64,000 bases of DNA from Streptomyces sp. P9-A4 (GCF_036634195.1 NZ_JAZIFY010000001.1:6396501-6460500), one strand, 5' to 3'. Positions 16,740 to 24,561 are shown, counted from the stretch's first letter. Numbers and translations: made by a program. Notes: generated by a model not told the origin, from the letters alone.

Positions 16740-16853
16740 ATGAACGGACGACACACCGCACGCTGTACGCCCACCGCCACTCCCGCTCCGCTCTGGCTCA
16801 CCCGGCGCCGCCACATCGACCTGGCGCGGGTCGCGGGCGCCGGCTGTCGCTGA
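16740..16853 (+). CDS. Leader peptide ending in Cys-Arg (probable cysteine attenuator)
   Basis: A 37-codon open frame whose C-terminal half, LTRRRHIDLARVAGAGCR, has the pattern of the actinobacterial leader peptides found upstream of sulfur-assimilation genes (R-R/H-hydrophobic-D-hydrophobic-R-V, small residues, then Cys near the end). The codon just before the final Arg is TGT for Cys, so stalling when charged tRNA-Cys is scarce could alter downstream expression. AGGG lies 8 nt before the ATG. It starts 325 bp before the first structural gene. A second Cys lies at residue 9. Confidence 0.75.
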   Translation: MNGRHTARCTPTATPAPLWLTRRRHIDLARVAGAGCR

Positions 16854-17178
16854 CGCGGCAGGACGCCGGGGGTTGCCGCCTTCGGTCTCCACTGAGGTCG
16901 CACGTCGCTGACGGCGCAGGGCACTGACGGCGCAGGGCACTGACGCCGTTCGTGATCGACGCGGTTCTGCCGTGGTGCACCTGCCATCGGTGCCTTCACG
17001 CCGCCGCTCTCTCTTCGATGTCGGCCGACTCCGTTGCACGTCAGGGCTGTTCATACCGAGCGGCCTCGGGGATCTTTCCTGCGCCCGACGCCCGACTCTC
17101 CCGTGTTCCGGTCGCGTCCGTCTCCAGCCGCCATCCCGACCCATCCCCCTCTCGCCACCCCACCCCGGGAAGTCCTCC
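16854..17178 (+). other. Leader region between leader peptide and first sulfur gene
   Basis: A 325-bp untranslated region. It contains a 16-bp tandem duplication (CTGACGGCGCAGGGCA at 16908-16923 and 16924-16939, then CTGACG). The related CGCTGACGCGGCAGGACG lies at the leader-peptide stop. I see no clear intrinsic terminator. This is where attenuation by alternative RNA folding would act. Confidence 0.5.
16908..16945 (+). repeat. 16-bp tandem duplication in the sulfur leader RNA
   Basis: Two exact adjacent copies of CTGACGGCGCAGGGCA plus the first six bases of a third. Confidence 0.85.
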
Positions 17179-18204
17179 ATGACGCATGCCCGCGTTCCCG
17201 ACACGCTCTGGTTCACCCGTTGCCCCGTCCCCACCGCGACCGGCGTCGCCGCCGACCGTGGCTGGCTGGCCGGGGAGTTCGCGCCCGACGGCATCGCCGT
17301 CCGCTCGCTCCAGGACGCCGAGCCCGGCGCCGACCGCGCCACCCACTTCACCCACGCACTCCCGGGGCTGTTCCGGGAGGGAGGCAACGTGCCCGCCCTG
17401 TGGGCCCGTTCGCGCGGCGAGCGCACCCGGCTCGTCGGCCTCACCTGGATCGAGGAGCGACAGGTCGTGCTCGTCGCTCCCGGCTCCCCGATGCGCGGCG
17501 CCGCCGCCCTGCGGGGTCTCCGGCTCGCCCTGCCCCGGCACTCCGTGGCCATCGACTTCTGGCGGGCCATGGCCCTGCGAGGCTTCGAGGGCGTCCTCGC
17601 CTCGGCGGGGTACGGGCTCGACGACGCCGACCTCGTCGACGTACCCGCCGACGGTCACCAGGGACAGTGGGCCGCGGAACTGGACGCGCTGCGCCGGGGC
17701 GAGGTCGACGCGGTGTACGTGAAGGGCGCCCTGGCCGTCGAGGCGGCCCGGCGCGCGGGGGCGGAAGTGGCGGTGGAGCTCGACGAACTCCCCGACCCCG
17801 CGCACCGCGTCAACAACGGGACCCCGCGCCCCCTCACGGTCCACCAGGACCTCCTGGACGAGCACCCCGAGCTGGTCGCCCGCTTCCTCGCCGTACTGCT
17901 GCGCGCCGCCGACTGGGCGGCCGGTGAGCCGGCCGAGGTCGCCAGGATCCTCGGTGCGGAGACCGGCGCCGGGGCCGAGGGGGTCGCCGGTGCCTACGGG
18001 CCCGGTACGCACCGCACCCTGCACCCGGACCTGTCGGACACCCGGCTCGACCTGCTCGCCCGGCAGGAGGCCGCCCTGCGCGCGCACGGCTTCCTGCCCG
18101 AGGCGGTGGACGTACGCGCCTGGGCCGCCCCGGACCCGCTCCGACAGGCCCGCCGACTGGCGTCCACCGTCCAGCGAGAGCCGACGCCGACGCCGGTCCC
18201 GTAA
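17179..18204 (+). CDS. DszB-like sulfinate desulfinase (binding-protein fold, cytoplasmic)
   Basis: A 341-residue protein with the SsuA/DszB fold but no signal peptide or lipobox, so it should stay in the cytoplasm. The N-terminus DTLWFTRCPVP aligns with the catalytic-cysteine segment of Rhodococcus DszB (Cys27 there, Cys15 here). HFTHALPGLFREGG at 56-69 aligns with DszB around His60 and Arg70, keeping the 10-residue spacing, and RTRLVGLTWIEERQ follows as in DszB. DszB hydrolyses 2'-hydroxybiphenyl-2-sulfinate to phenol and sulfite. I infer a C-S-cleaving sulfinate desulfinase of unknown substrate; an ordinary binding protein is the alternative, but the signal-less N-terminus argues against it. 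It is the first gene of the sulfur operon. Confidence 0.8.
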   Translation: MTHARVPDTLWFTRCPVPTATGVAADRGWLAGEFAPDGIAVRSLQDAEPGADRATHFTHALPGLFREGGNVPALWARSRGERTRLVGLTWIEERQVVLVAPGSPMRGAAALRGLRLALPRHSVAIDFWRAMALRGFEGVLASAGYGLDDADLVDVPADGHQGQWAAELDALRRGEVDAVYVKGALAVEAARRAGAEVAVELDELPDPAHRVNNGTPRPLTVHQDLLDEHPELVARFLAVLLRAADWAAGEPAEVARILGAETGAGAEGVAGAYGPGTHRTLHPDLSDTRLDLLARQEAALRAHGFLPEAVDVRAWAAPDPLRQARRLASTVQREPTPTPVP

Positions 18205-18214
18205 CCGCGAACGA

Positions 18215-18322
18215 AACCCGGCCGCACCTGGCACTCCGGCCCGCGCCGCGAACCCGGCCGCACCTGGCACTCCGGCCCGCGCCGTGAACCCGGCCGCACC
18301 TGGCACTCCGGCCCGCGCCGCG
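18215..18322 (+). repeat. 36-bp tandem repeat, three copies
   Basis: Three contiguous 36-bp units start at 18215, 18251 and 18287, with a degenerate start of a fourth at 18323. Each contains CCGGCCGCACCTGGCACTCC. They occupy much of the 270-bp gap between the desulfinase-like gene and the lipoprotein gene. There are no spacers, so this is not CRISPR. Confidence 0.9.
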
Positions 18323-18474
18323 AACCCAGCCCCGCCGGCCGGGCCGCAGACCAGCGGACCCAGCCCCACCCGCCGCTCCCACCGCACCCGCGTGCAAGCC
18401 CGCCCCTCCCGCGCGCCCACCCGCCGGCCCGCCCCGCCACCTCGCCCGCCCCACCGCCCCGAAGGACACCCGTC

Positions 18475-19497
18475 ATGCGCCCCACCACCCCGCTCGCCGC
18501 CCCGGCGGCCCTCGCGGCTCTCGTCGCTCTGTCCACCCTCACCGCCTGCGGAGGCGGCCCGGCCGCCGCTCAGGGCGGCGGCGGGGCGAACGGCGGCAAG
18601 GGAACGGTCACCATCCGCATCCCCGACCCCGGCAACGCCGGAGTCCTCGCGCGTGGCAAGAAGGACGGCAGCCTCGACAAGGCGCTCGCCGCCGTCGGCG
18701 CCAAGGTGGCGTGGACCGGCAGCGCCGGTCCCTTCGCGCCCGCCGCCCAGGCGATGAACGCCGACCAGCTCGACATCGCCACCGGCTCGATCACCTCCGG
18801 CATCACCTCCCTCTCCCAGAGCCCCGGCTTCGCGTTCTTCACCGCCACGGACCCCGACCCCGTCGGCGAGGGCATCCTCGTCCGCGAGGGCTCGGACATC
18901 GCCTCCGTCCGGGACCTCGTCGGCCGCAAGGTCGCCGTCAACAAGGGCGGCACCGGCGAGTACCTCCTTCTGAAGGCTCTCGCCAAGGCCGACGTCCCGG
19001 CCGACAAGGTCGAGCGGGTCTATCTGCGGCCCGACCAGACGGCCGCCGTGTTCAACGCCGGGCAGGTCGACGCCTGGGCCGTCTGGTCGACCTACGCCGT
19101 CGCCGAGATCGGCGCGGGCAAGGCCCACTTCGTCGCGGACGGAGCCGCGATCGGATCGGACAACTACAGCCTGAACGCCGTCCGTTCGGGCTTCGCGAAG
19201 GACCACCCGGAGATCGTCAAGGCGCTCTACGCCTATCTCCACGACAACAGCGCCAAGGAGAAGAAGGACCCGGCCGCCTACCTCAACGTCTTCACCGACG
19301 CGGGACCCACCGCCGTCAACGGCAAGGCGAAGGAGGTACAGATCTCCTTCACCGGCAAGGGCGGCACCGTCGACCCGATCGGCCCCGAGGACATCAGGCG
19401 CTTCGAGACCGTCGCCCGGTTCTACGCCGACCAGAAGGTCACGCCGAACAAGGTCGACATCGCCGGCCACCTCCTCGACATCGAGAAGCTGTCATGA
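18475..19497 (+). CDS. ssuA: ABC transporter substrate-binding lipoprotein, SsuA-like
   Basis: A 340-residue lipoprotein of the sulfonate/nitrate/taurine binding family. The lipobox LTAC has its lipidated Cys at position 25. After a Gly-rich linker the domain shows MNADQLDIATGSITSGITSL, VREGSDIASVRDLVGRKVAVNKGGTGEYLLLKAL and FNAGQVDAWAVWSTYAV, all typical of SsuA/TauA-type proteins. It should capture an organosulfur anion outside the membrane and hand it to the permease encoded next. The ATG follows GAAGGA at good spacing. It overlaps the permease gene by ATGA. Confidence 0.9.
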   Translation: MRPTTPLAAPAALAALVALSTLTACGGGPAAAQGGGGANGGKGTVTIRIPDPGNAGVLARGKKDGSLDKALAAVGAKVAWTGSAGPFAPAAQAMNADQLDIATGSITSGITSLSQSPGFAFFTATDPDPVGEGILVREGSDIASVRDLVGRKVAVNKGGTGEYLLLKALAKADVPADKVERVYLRPDQTAAVFNAGQVDAWAVWSTYAVAEIGAGKAHFVADGAAIGSDNYSLNAVRSGFAKDHPEIVKALYAYLHDNSAKEKKDPAAYLNVFTDAGPTAVNGKAKEVQISFTGKGGTVDPIGPEDIRRFETVARFYADQKVTPNKVDIAGHLLDIEKLS

Positions 19498-20381
19498 CGA
19501 CGACGACGACCACCGCCGCCGCATCCGCCGCACCCTCGAAGGAGACACCGGCCGAGGACGGCACCGCCGGACTTGTCAGGCCGCGCCCCCAGGTCAGCCG
19601 CCCCCGCCCCCGCGCGTTCGCGCTCACCGTCCGGACGCTCGGACCCGTCGCCCTCCTCGCGCTCTGGTGGGGCTCCTCCGCCACCGGCCTCCTCACCCCC
19701 GACGTACTCGCATCACCCAATCAAGTAATCGATGCGGTAGGGGAGTTGTGGGGGAACGGTCAGCTGCCCGACGCGCTCGCCACCTCCCTGGCCCGTTCCG
19801 GGACCGGGCTCGTCATCGGCCTCGCCGCCGGTCTCGCCCTCGGCATCACCACCGGCTTCACCCGGCTCGGCGACGAACTCCTCGACTCCTCGCTCCAGAC
19901 CCTCCGCACCATCCCCTTCCTCTCCCTCGTCCCCCTCTTCATGGTCTGGTTCGGGATCAACGAGACCGCGAAGATCCTGCTCATCGCGGTCGCCACCACC
20001 TTCCCGATGTACGTCTCCACCACCGGCGGCGTCCGGAACACCGACCGCAAGCTGGTCGAGGCCATGCGCAGCTTCGGTCTCGGCAGGATCGCCATCGTCC
20101 GCCAGGTCGTCCTGCCCGGCGCGCTGCCCTCGCTCCTGGCCGGTCTCCGGCTCTCCACGACGCTGAGTGTCATCGCGCTCATCGCCGCCGAGGAGATCAA
20201 CGCCACCGAGGGCATCGGCTACCTGATGTCCCAGGCCCAGAGCTACGCCCGCACCGACATCCTCGCCGTCTGCATCCTCGTCTACGGTCTGCTCGGCCTC
20301 ACCGCCGACATCCTCGTCCGTGGCCTGGAACGGGTCCTCATGCCCTGGCGCACGGCCGGCCCCGGGGGAGGACCCCGATGA
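19494..20381 (+). CDS. ssuC: ABC transporter permease, SsuC-like
   Basis: A 295-residue inner-membrane permease with about six helices after a 45-residue Thr/Ala/Pro-rich N-terminus. The family motif for ATPase coupling, EAMRSFGLGRIAIVRQVVLPGALPSLLAGL, is the EAA loop. YLMSQAQSYARTDILAVCILVYGLLG is typical of SsuC/TauC/NrtB. It starts on an ATGA overlap with ssuA and ends on an ATGA overlap with ssuB, so the three genes are translationally coupled. Confidence 0.93.
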   Translation: MTTTTTTAAASAAPSKETPAEDGTAGLVRPRPQVSRPRPRAFALTVRTLGPVALLALWWGSSATGLLTPDVLASPNQVIDAVGELWGNGQLPDALATSLARSGTGLVIGLAAGLALGITTGFTRLGDELLDSSLQTLRTIPFLSLVPLFMVWFGINETAKILLIAVATTFPMYVSTTGGVRNTDRKLVEAMRSFGLGRIAIVRQVVLPGALPSLLAGLRLSTTLSVIALIAAEEINATEGIGYLMSQAQSYARTDILAVCILVYGLLGLTADILVRGLERVLMPWRTAGPGGGPR

Positions 20382-21208
20382 CCGCGACCACCACCGAGTC
20401 CAACGCGACCACCGAGTCCCCGGCCTCCACACCCTCGACGCCCTCCACCGCCGTACGCGTACGCGGCCTGCGCCGGGTCTTCGGCGCCCGACCCGTGCTC
20501 GACGGCCTGGACCTCACCCTCGCGCGCGGCGAGTTCCTCGCCCTCCTCGGCGCGAGCGGCAGCGGCAAGACCACCCTTCTCCGTATCCTCGGCGCGCTCG
20601 ACGGCGCCGACGGGGGAGAGGCCCTCGTCCCCGCCGCCCGCACGATCGTCTTCCAGGAACCCCGTCTCATCCCTTCCAAGAAGGTCCTCGCCAATGTGAC
20701 GGTCGGGCTGCCGCGCGGCGCCGCCACCAAGGAGACGGGCCTGCGGGCCCTCGCCGAGGTCGGACTCGAACGTCACGCCGACGCCTGGCCCGCCACCCTC
20801 TCCGGAGGTGAGGCGCAGCGCGTGGCGCTGGCCCGGGCGCTGGTCAGGGAGCCCGAACTCCTGCTCCTGGACGAGCCGTTCGCCGCACTCGACGCGCTGA
20901 CCCGGCTCCGTATGCAGGACCTGGTGGGCGAGCTGCGCCGGATCCACCGGCCCGCCGTCCTGCTGGTCACCCACGACGTCGACGAGGCGGTACGCCTTGC
21001 CGACCGGGTGGCCGTACTGCGCGACGGCCGGCTCGTCACCGACGAACCCGTCACCGTGCCCCGCCCCCGCGACCCCGGCGACCCGGCCTTCGTGTCGCTG
21101 CGTCGCCGACTCCTCGCCGACCTCGGGGTCCACACGCCCGAAGAGGCACCCACGAGCACCCCCACCCTCACCCCCGTATCCCTCCCCCTCGAAGGAGTGT
21201 CCGCATGA
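20378..21208 (+). CDS. ssuB: ABC transporter ATP-binding protein, SsuB-like
   Basis: A 276-residue ATPase. Walker A is GASGSGKTT (about residues 63-71), the Q-loop is IVFQEPRL, the signature is LSGGEAQRVALARAL, Walker B is LLLLDEPFAALD, and the switch is VLLVTHDVDEA. Together these match SsuB/TauB/NrtD. The first 25 residues are Thr/Ser/Ala/Pro-rich and unusual for the family. It is coupled by ATGA overlaps to the permease gene before it and to the second binding-protein-fold gene after it. Confidence 0.94.
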   Translation: MTATTTESNATTESPASTPSTPSTAVRVRGLRRVFGARPVLDGLDLTLARGEFLALLGASGSGKTTLLRILGALDGADGGEALVPAARTIVFQEPRLIPSKKVLANVTVGLPRGAATKETGLRALAEVGLERHADAWPATLSGGEAQRVALARALVREPELLLLDEPFAALDALTRLRMQDLVGELRRIHRPAVLLVTHDVDEAVRLADRVAVLRDGRLVTDEPVTVPRPRDPGDPAFVSLRRRLLADLGVHTPEEAPTSTPTLTPVSLPLEGVSA

Positions 21209-22068
21209 CCGTCGTCATCGGTGTCCACCGCAGCAACCCCTCCCTCTACCACCTCTCCCGCCTCGGCTACGCGGAGGAGGAGCTCGCAGCGCTCGGCGAG
21301 ACCGTGACCTGGCACCCGTACACCGACGGTGTCCGCACCGGTGCCCATCTCGCCGACGGGACCATCGACTTCGGCGGCACCGGCTCCACTCCGCCGGTCA
21401 CCGCGCAGGCCGCCGGCCACGACATCGTCTACACCGCCGTCTCGGCGCCCCGCCCCGACCACGGCGCCCTGCTCGTCCCCGAGGACAGCCCGGTCCGCAC
21501 CGTCGCCGACCTCAAGGGCGGCACCGTGCACCTCGCCGTCGGCTCCTGGCAGACCCATCTCGTCGCCAAGGCCCTGGACGAGGCGGGCCTCTCGTACGCC
21601 ACGGACATCACCCCCGTACGCGCCGACGCCGACAGCGAGGAGAAGCTCCGCTCCGGGGCGATCACCGCCTGGGTCGCGCAGGGCGCCGAGCTCTCCGCCG
21701 CCCGTCGCGCCGGCGGGCTGCGCACCCTGGTCCGTACCGGGGAGGTCATCACCGACCGGTCCGTCTTCTTCACCCGCCGCGACCTGGCCGAGCAGCGGCC
21801 CGAGGTGGTCGAGGCGCTCACCCGGGCGCTGCGGCGGGCCGACGACTGGGCCGCCGCGCATCCGCGCGAGGCGGCCGAGATCGCCGCCGCCGACCAGGGC
21901 GGGACGGTCGACGACTGGGAGACCGCGCTGCGCGCGCTGCCGTGGACGATCGAGGCGGTGACCGAGGAGTTCGTCGCCGAGCAGCAGGAGGCGGCCGACA
22001 TCTTCCACCGCACCGGATTCATCGACCGCGCGGTGACCGTCGCCGACGCCCTGCCCCGGAAGGCCTGA
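21205..22068 (+). CDS. Signal-less SsuA-fold protein (second binding-protein homologue)
   Basis: A 287-residue protein of the SsuA/NMT1 binding-protein superfamily: GTIDFGGTGSTPPVTAQAAGHDIVYTAV, VADLKGGTVHLAVGSWQTHLVAKAL and ITAWVAQGAELSAARRAGG. It begins directly with the first strand (VVIGVHRSNPSLYHLS) and has neither signal peptide nor lipobox, so it is probably cytoplasmic. Unlike the first gene of the operon it has no cysteine at the DszB nucleophile position (NPS instead of NCP). It could be a substrate chaperone, a sensor, or an enzyme with another mechanism. It overlaps ssuB by ATGA and ends 5 bp before the monooxygenase gene. Confidence 0.75.
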   Translation: MTVVIGVHRSNPSLYHLSRLGYAEEELAALGETVTWHPYTDGVRTGAHLADGTIDFGGTGSTPPVTAQAAGHDIVYTAVSAPRPDHGALLVPEDSPVRTVADLKGGTVHLAVGSWQTHLVAKALDEAGLSYATDITPVRADADSEEKLRSGAITAWVAQGAELSAARRAGGLRTLVRTGEVITDRSVFFTRRDLAEQRPEVVEALTRALRRADDWAAAHPREAAEIAAADQGGTVDDWETALRALPWTIEAVTEEFVAEQQEAADIFHRTGFIDRAVTVADALPRKA

Positions 22069-22073
22069 TCCCC

Positions 22074-23156
22074 ATGGCCTCCACGCCACCCGAAGTCCTC
22101 TGGTACATCATCCCGCGCGAAGGCGCCTACCCGTGGGAGCCGGCCGGACGCCGCCCGGTCGACCTCGGCTATCTGTCCCAGCTCGCCGGAACGGTCGAAC
22201 GCCTCGGCTACACCGGTGCGTTGCTCGCCACCGACCTGTACGACGTGTGGCCGCTCGGCTCGGCGCTCGCCGCCTCCACCAGCACCCGCTTCAAGCCGCT
22301 GCTCGCCGTGCACCCGGGCCTGATCGCACCGACCCTGCTGGCGAAGATGGCGCTGAGCTTCGACAACCTCTTCGGGGGGAGGCTCCGCTTCAACGTGGTC
22401 AACGGATCCACCACGGCGCTGCGGGAGTACGGGCTGCACGTCGAGCACGACGAGCGGTACGAACTGAGCGCCGAGTACTGGTCGATCGTGAAGCGGCTCA
22501 CGGCCGGTGAGGTCTTCGACCACAAGGGGCGCTTCTACGAACTCAAGGACGCGGGCGCGTCGTTCCGCGATCTGCGGCCGGTCCAGGAACCGCACGTACC
22601 GCTCTGGTTCGGGGGTTCCTCGGCGCCGGGCATCGAGATGGCCGCCGAGCACGTCGACGTGTACCTCACCTGGGGCGAGCCCCCGGAACTACTGAAGGAG
22701 AAGCTCGACCACGTACGGGCGCGGGCCGCCGCGCACGGCCGCACCCTCCGCATCGGTCTGCGCCTGCACCTCATCGTCCGTGACACCGAGGACGAGGCCT
22801 GGGCCGCCGCCGACCGCCTCCTGGACGTCACCAGCGAGGCGACGTACGCCCGGCAGCTCGGCGGGCGCGACGGCGAGGACGGGGTGGGCTGGCAGCGCCA
22901 GTTCCGCCAGCACGGCGGAAAGGTGCCGGCCAGGGCCCGCGAACTGGAGACCCACCCGAACCTGTGGCCCGGCATGAGCCTGTTCCGCCCCGGCCCGGGA
23001 ACGGCGGTCGTCGGCTCCACGGCCCAGGTGGTGGAACGACTCGAGGAGTACCAGGACCTGGGCGTGGACACCTTCATCCTCTCCGGCAACCCCCTCCTGG
23101 AGGAGGCCTACCGAGTGGCGGAAACGGTCCTGCCGGCGCTGGGCGTCAGCCGCTGA
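22074..23156 (+). CDS. ssuD: FMNH2-dependent SsuD-like monooxygenase
   Basis: A 360-residue luciferase-like monooxygenase of the SsuD branch. Two-component enzymes of this type use reduced FMN and O2 to release sulfite from alkanesulfonates. Matches to E. coli SsuD as I remember it include RPVDLGYLSQLAGTVERLGYTG, VDVYLTWGEPPELLKEK, LRIGLRLHLIV (active-site Arg and His) and the late GPGTAVVGS loop. The active-site cysteine (Cys54 in SsuD) is missing: the segment reads LLATDLYDVWPL. No flavin reductase gene is adjacent, so a reductase must come from elsewhere. It is the last gene of the operon. The substrate may be a sulfonate or a sulfone. Confidence 0.88.
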   Translation: MASTPPEVLWYIIPREGAYPWEPAGRRPVDLGYLSQLAGTVERLGYTGALLATDLYDVWPLGSALAASTSTRFKPLLAVHPGLIAPTLLAKMALSFDNLFGGRLRFNVVNGSTTALREYGLHVEHDERYELSAEYWSIVKRLTAGEVFDHKGRFYELKDAGASFRDLRPVQEPHVPLWFGGSSAPGIEMAAEHVDVYLTWGEPPELLKEKLDHVRARAAAHGRTLRIGLRLHLIVRDTEDEAWAAADRLLDVTSEATYARQLGGRDGEDGVGWQRQFRQHGGKVPARARELETHPNLWPGMSLFRPGPGTAVVGSTAQVVERLEEYQDLGVDTFILSGNPLLEEAYRVAETVLPALGVSR

Positions 23157-23258
23157 GGCCGGGGTCGGCGCACTCGGTCCGCGGTCTGCGGCCCGTGGTC
23201 GTCGAGCGGTGACGCCCGCCGATCTCCAACGGCGTGACAAACCTTTCGGCGCGCCGCA

Positions 23259-23287
23259 TTGATCGAACGTTGATGGCTCGTTTACGA
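23259..23287 (+). promoter_or_regulatory. Possible whiB-type promoter
   Basis: TTGATC (23259-23264) and TTACGA (23282-23287) are separated by 17 bp, about 20 bp before the WhiB start. The match to -35/-10 consensus is moderate. Confidence 0.35.
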
Positions 23288-23308
23288 CCCTCAGGCAGCG
23301 TGTACCGC

Positions 23309-23566
23309 ATGCAGACCTACACGACCGTACTGACCGCGCCGGAGCCCGACATGTCCTGGCAGGAGACCGCTCTGTGCGCCCAGGCCGGGCCGGAGTTCTT
23401 CTTTCCCGCGCCGGGTTCCTCGACGCGCGAGGCGAAGCAGCTCTGCGGGGCGTGCGAGGGGCGCCTCGCGTGCCTGGAGTACGCGCTGACGCACGACGAG
23501 AGGTTCGGTGTGTGGGGCGGGCTCTCGGAGAAGGAGCGGGGGCGGCTCAAGCGGCAGAGCCGCTGA
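23309..23566 (+). CDS. WhiB-family Fe-S transcriptional regulator
   Basis: An 85-residue Wbl protein. Four cysteines (23, 46, 49 and 55) in the C-x22-C-x2-C-x5-C pattern bind a [4Fe-4S] cluster. The GVWGG turn is at 67-71, followed by the basic LSEKERGRLKRQSR tail. WhiB proteins act on the principal sigma factor and sense NO or O2. This one is a short WblE/WhiB4-like form rather than WhiB, WhiD or WblA; the exact paralogue is uncertain. ATG 23309 is chosen; ATG 23351 with GGAG upstream would remove 14 residues. Confidence 0.93.
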   Translation: MQTYTTVLTAPEPDMSWQETALCAQAGPEFFFPAPGSSTREAKQLCGACEGRLACLEYALTHDERFGVWGGLSEKERGRLKRQSR

Positions 23567-23586
23567 GCCGCCCCCGGGGCGCCTGC

Positions 23587-24561
23587 TCAGCCGGCCGCGC
23601 GCGCGGCCATCCGGGCCTTGCGGGCCGCGAGCTTCTCGTCGAACTTGCTCGCCTCGGAGTCCAGACCGTTCATGTACAGGCCCAGCTCCTCCTGGGCGCG
23701 CAGCCCCTCCGGGCCGAGGCCGTCGATCTGGAGGACCTTGAGGAAGCGGAGGACGGGCTGGAGTACGTCGTCGTGGTGGATGCGCATGTTGTAGATCTCG
23801 CCGATCGCCATCTGCGCCGCCGCCCGCTCGAAGCCCGGCATGCCGTGTCCGGGCATCCGGAAGTTGACCACGACGTCCCGCACGGCCTGCATCGTCAGGT
23901 CGGGGGCGATCTCGAAGGCCGCGCCCAGCAGGTTGCGGTAGAAGACCATGTGCAGGTTCTCGTCGGTGGCGATGCGCGAGAGCATCCGGTCGCAGACCGG
24001 GTCACCGGACTGGTGGCCGGTGTTGCGGTGCGAGATGCGGGTCGCGAGCTCCTGGAAGGCGACGTACGCCACGGAGTGCAGCATCGAGTGCCGGTTGTCG
24101 GACTCGAAGCCCTCGCTCATGTGCGCCATCCGGAACTGCTCCAGCTTGTCCGGGTCGACGGCCCGCGAGGCGAGCAGGTAGTCGCGCATCACGATGCCGT
24201 GACGGCCCTCCTCGGCGGTCCAGCGGTGCACCCAGGTGCCCCAGGCGCCGTCGCGGCCGAAGAGGGCGGCGATCTCGTGGTGGTAGCTCGGGAGGTTGTC
24301 CTCGGTGAGCAGGTTGACCACGAGAGCGATCTTGCCGATCTCCGTGACCTTGGACTGCGAGGCCTCCCAGGCCTCCCCGTCCTCGAAGAAGCCGGGGAAG
24401 TTCCGGCCGTCGGACCACGGCACGTACTCGTGCGGCATCCAGTCCTTGGTGACCTTGAGGTGCCGGTTGAGCTCCTTCTCCACGACCTCTTCCAGCGCGT
24501 AGAGCAGGCGCGCGTCGGTCCACTCCGCAGAGCTGCCGAGGTGGGGAGAGGTGAGCGTCAC
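23587..24561 (-). CDS. Acyl-ACP desaturase (diiron, soluble)
   Basis: A 324-residue soluble fatty-acid desaturase of the stearoyl-ACP desaturase family, which introduces a double bond into acyl-ACP using reduced ferredoxin and O2. The two diiron motifs are visible: EEGRH at about 117-121 and DENLH near residue 200, with a first Glu in NLLTEDNLPSYHHE. The length fits actinobacterial DesA-type proteins. It converges with the whiB-type gene, 20 bp apart. A perfect palindrome between promoter and start suggests repression by a TetR-type fatty-acid regulator. Upstream genes are divergent or unrelated. Confidence 0.93.
   Translation of the reverse strand: MTLTSPHLGSSAEWTDARLLYALEEVVEKELNRHLKVTKDWMPHEYVPWSDGRNFPGFFEDGEAWEASQSKVTEIGKIALVVNLLTEDNLPSYHHEIAALFGRDGAWGTWVHRWTAEEGRHGIVMRDYLLASRAVDPDKLEQFRMAHMSEGFESDNRHSMLHSVAYVAFQELATRISHRNTGHQSGDPVCDRMLSRIATDENLHMVFYRNLLGAAFEIAPDLTMQAVRDVVVNFRMPGHGMPGFERAAAQMAIGEIYNMRIHHDDVLQPVLRFLKVLQIDGLGPEGLRAQEELGLYMNGLDSEASKFDEKLAARKARMAARAAG

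Noticed and set aside
16952..17182. A second short ORF with several Cys codons in the sulfur leader
   Set aside because: It has no ribosome site, runs past the ATG of the desulfinase-like gene, and its composition looks random.
17179..18204. Ordinary sulfonate-binding protein
   Set aside because: It has no signal peptide and shows the DszB Cys, His and Arg positions. I keep binding protein only as a fallback.
18215..18322. CRISPR array
   Set aside because: The 36-bp units are directly tandem with no spacers, and no cas genes are in the window.
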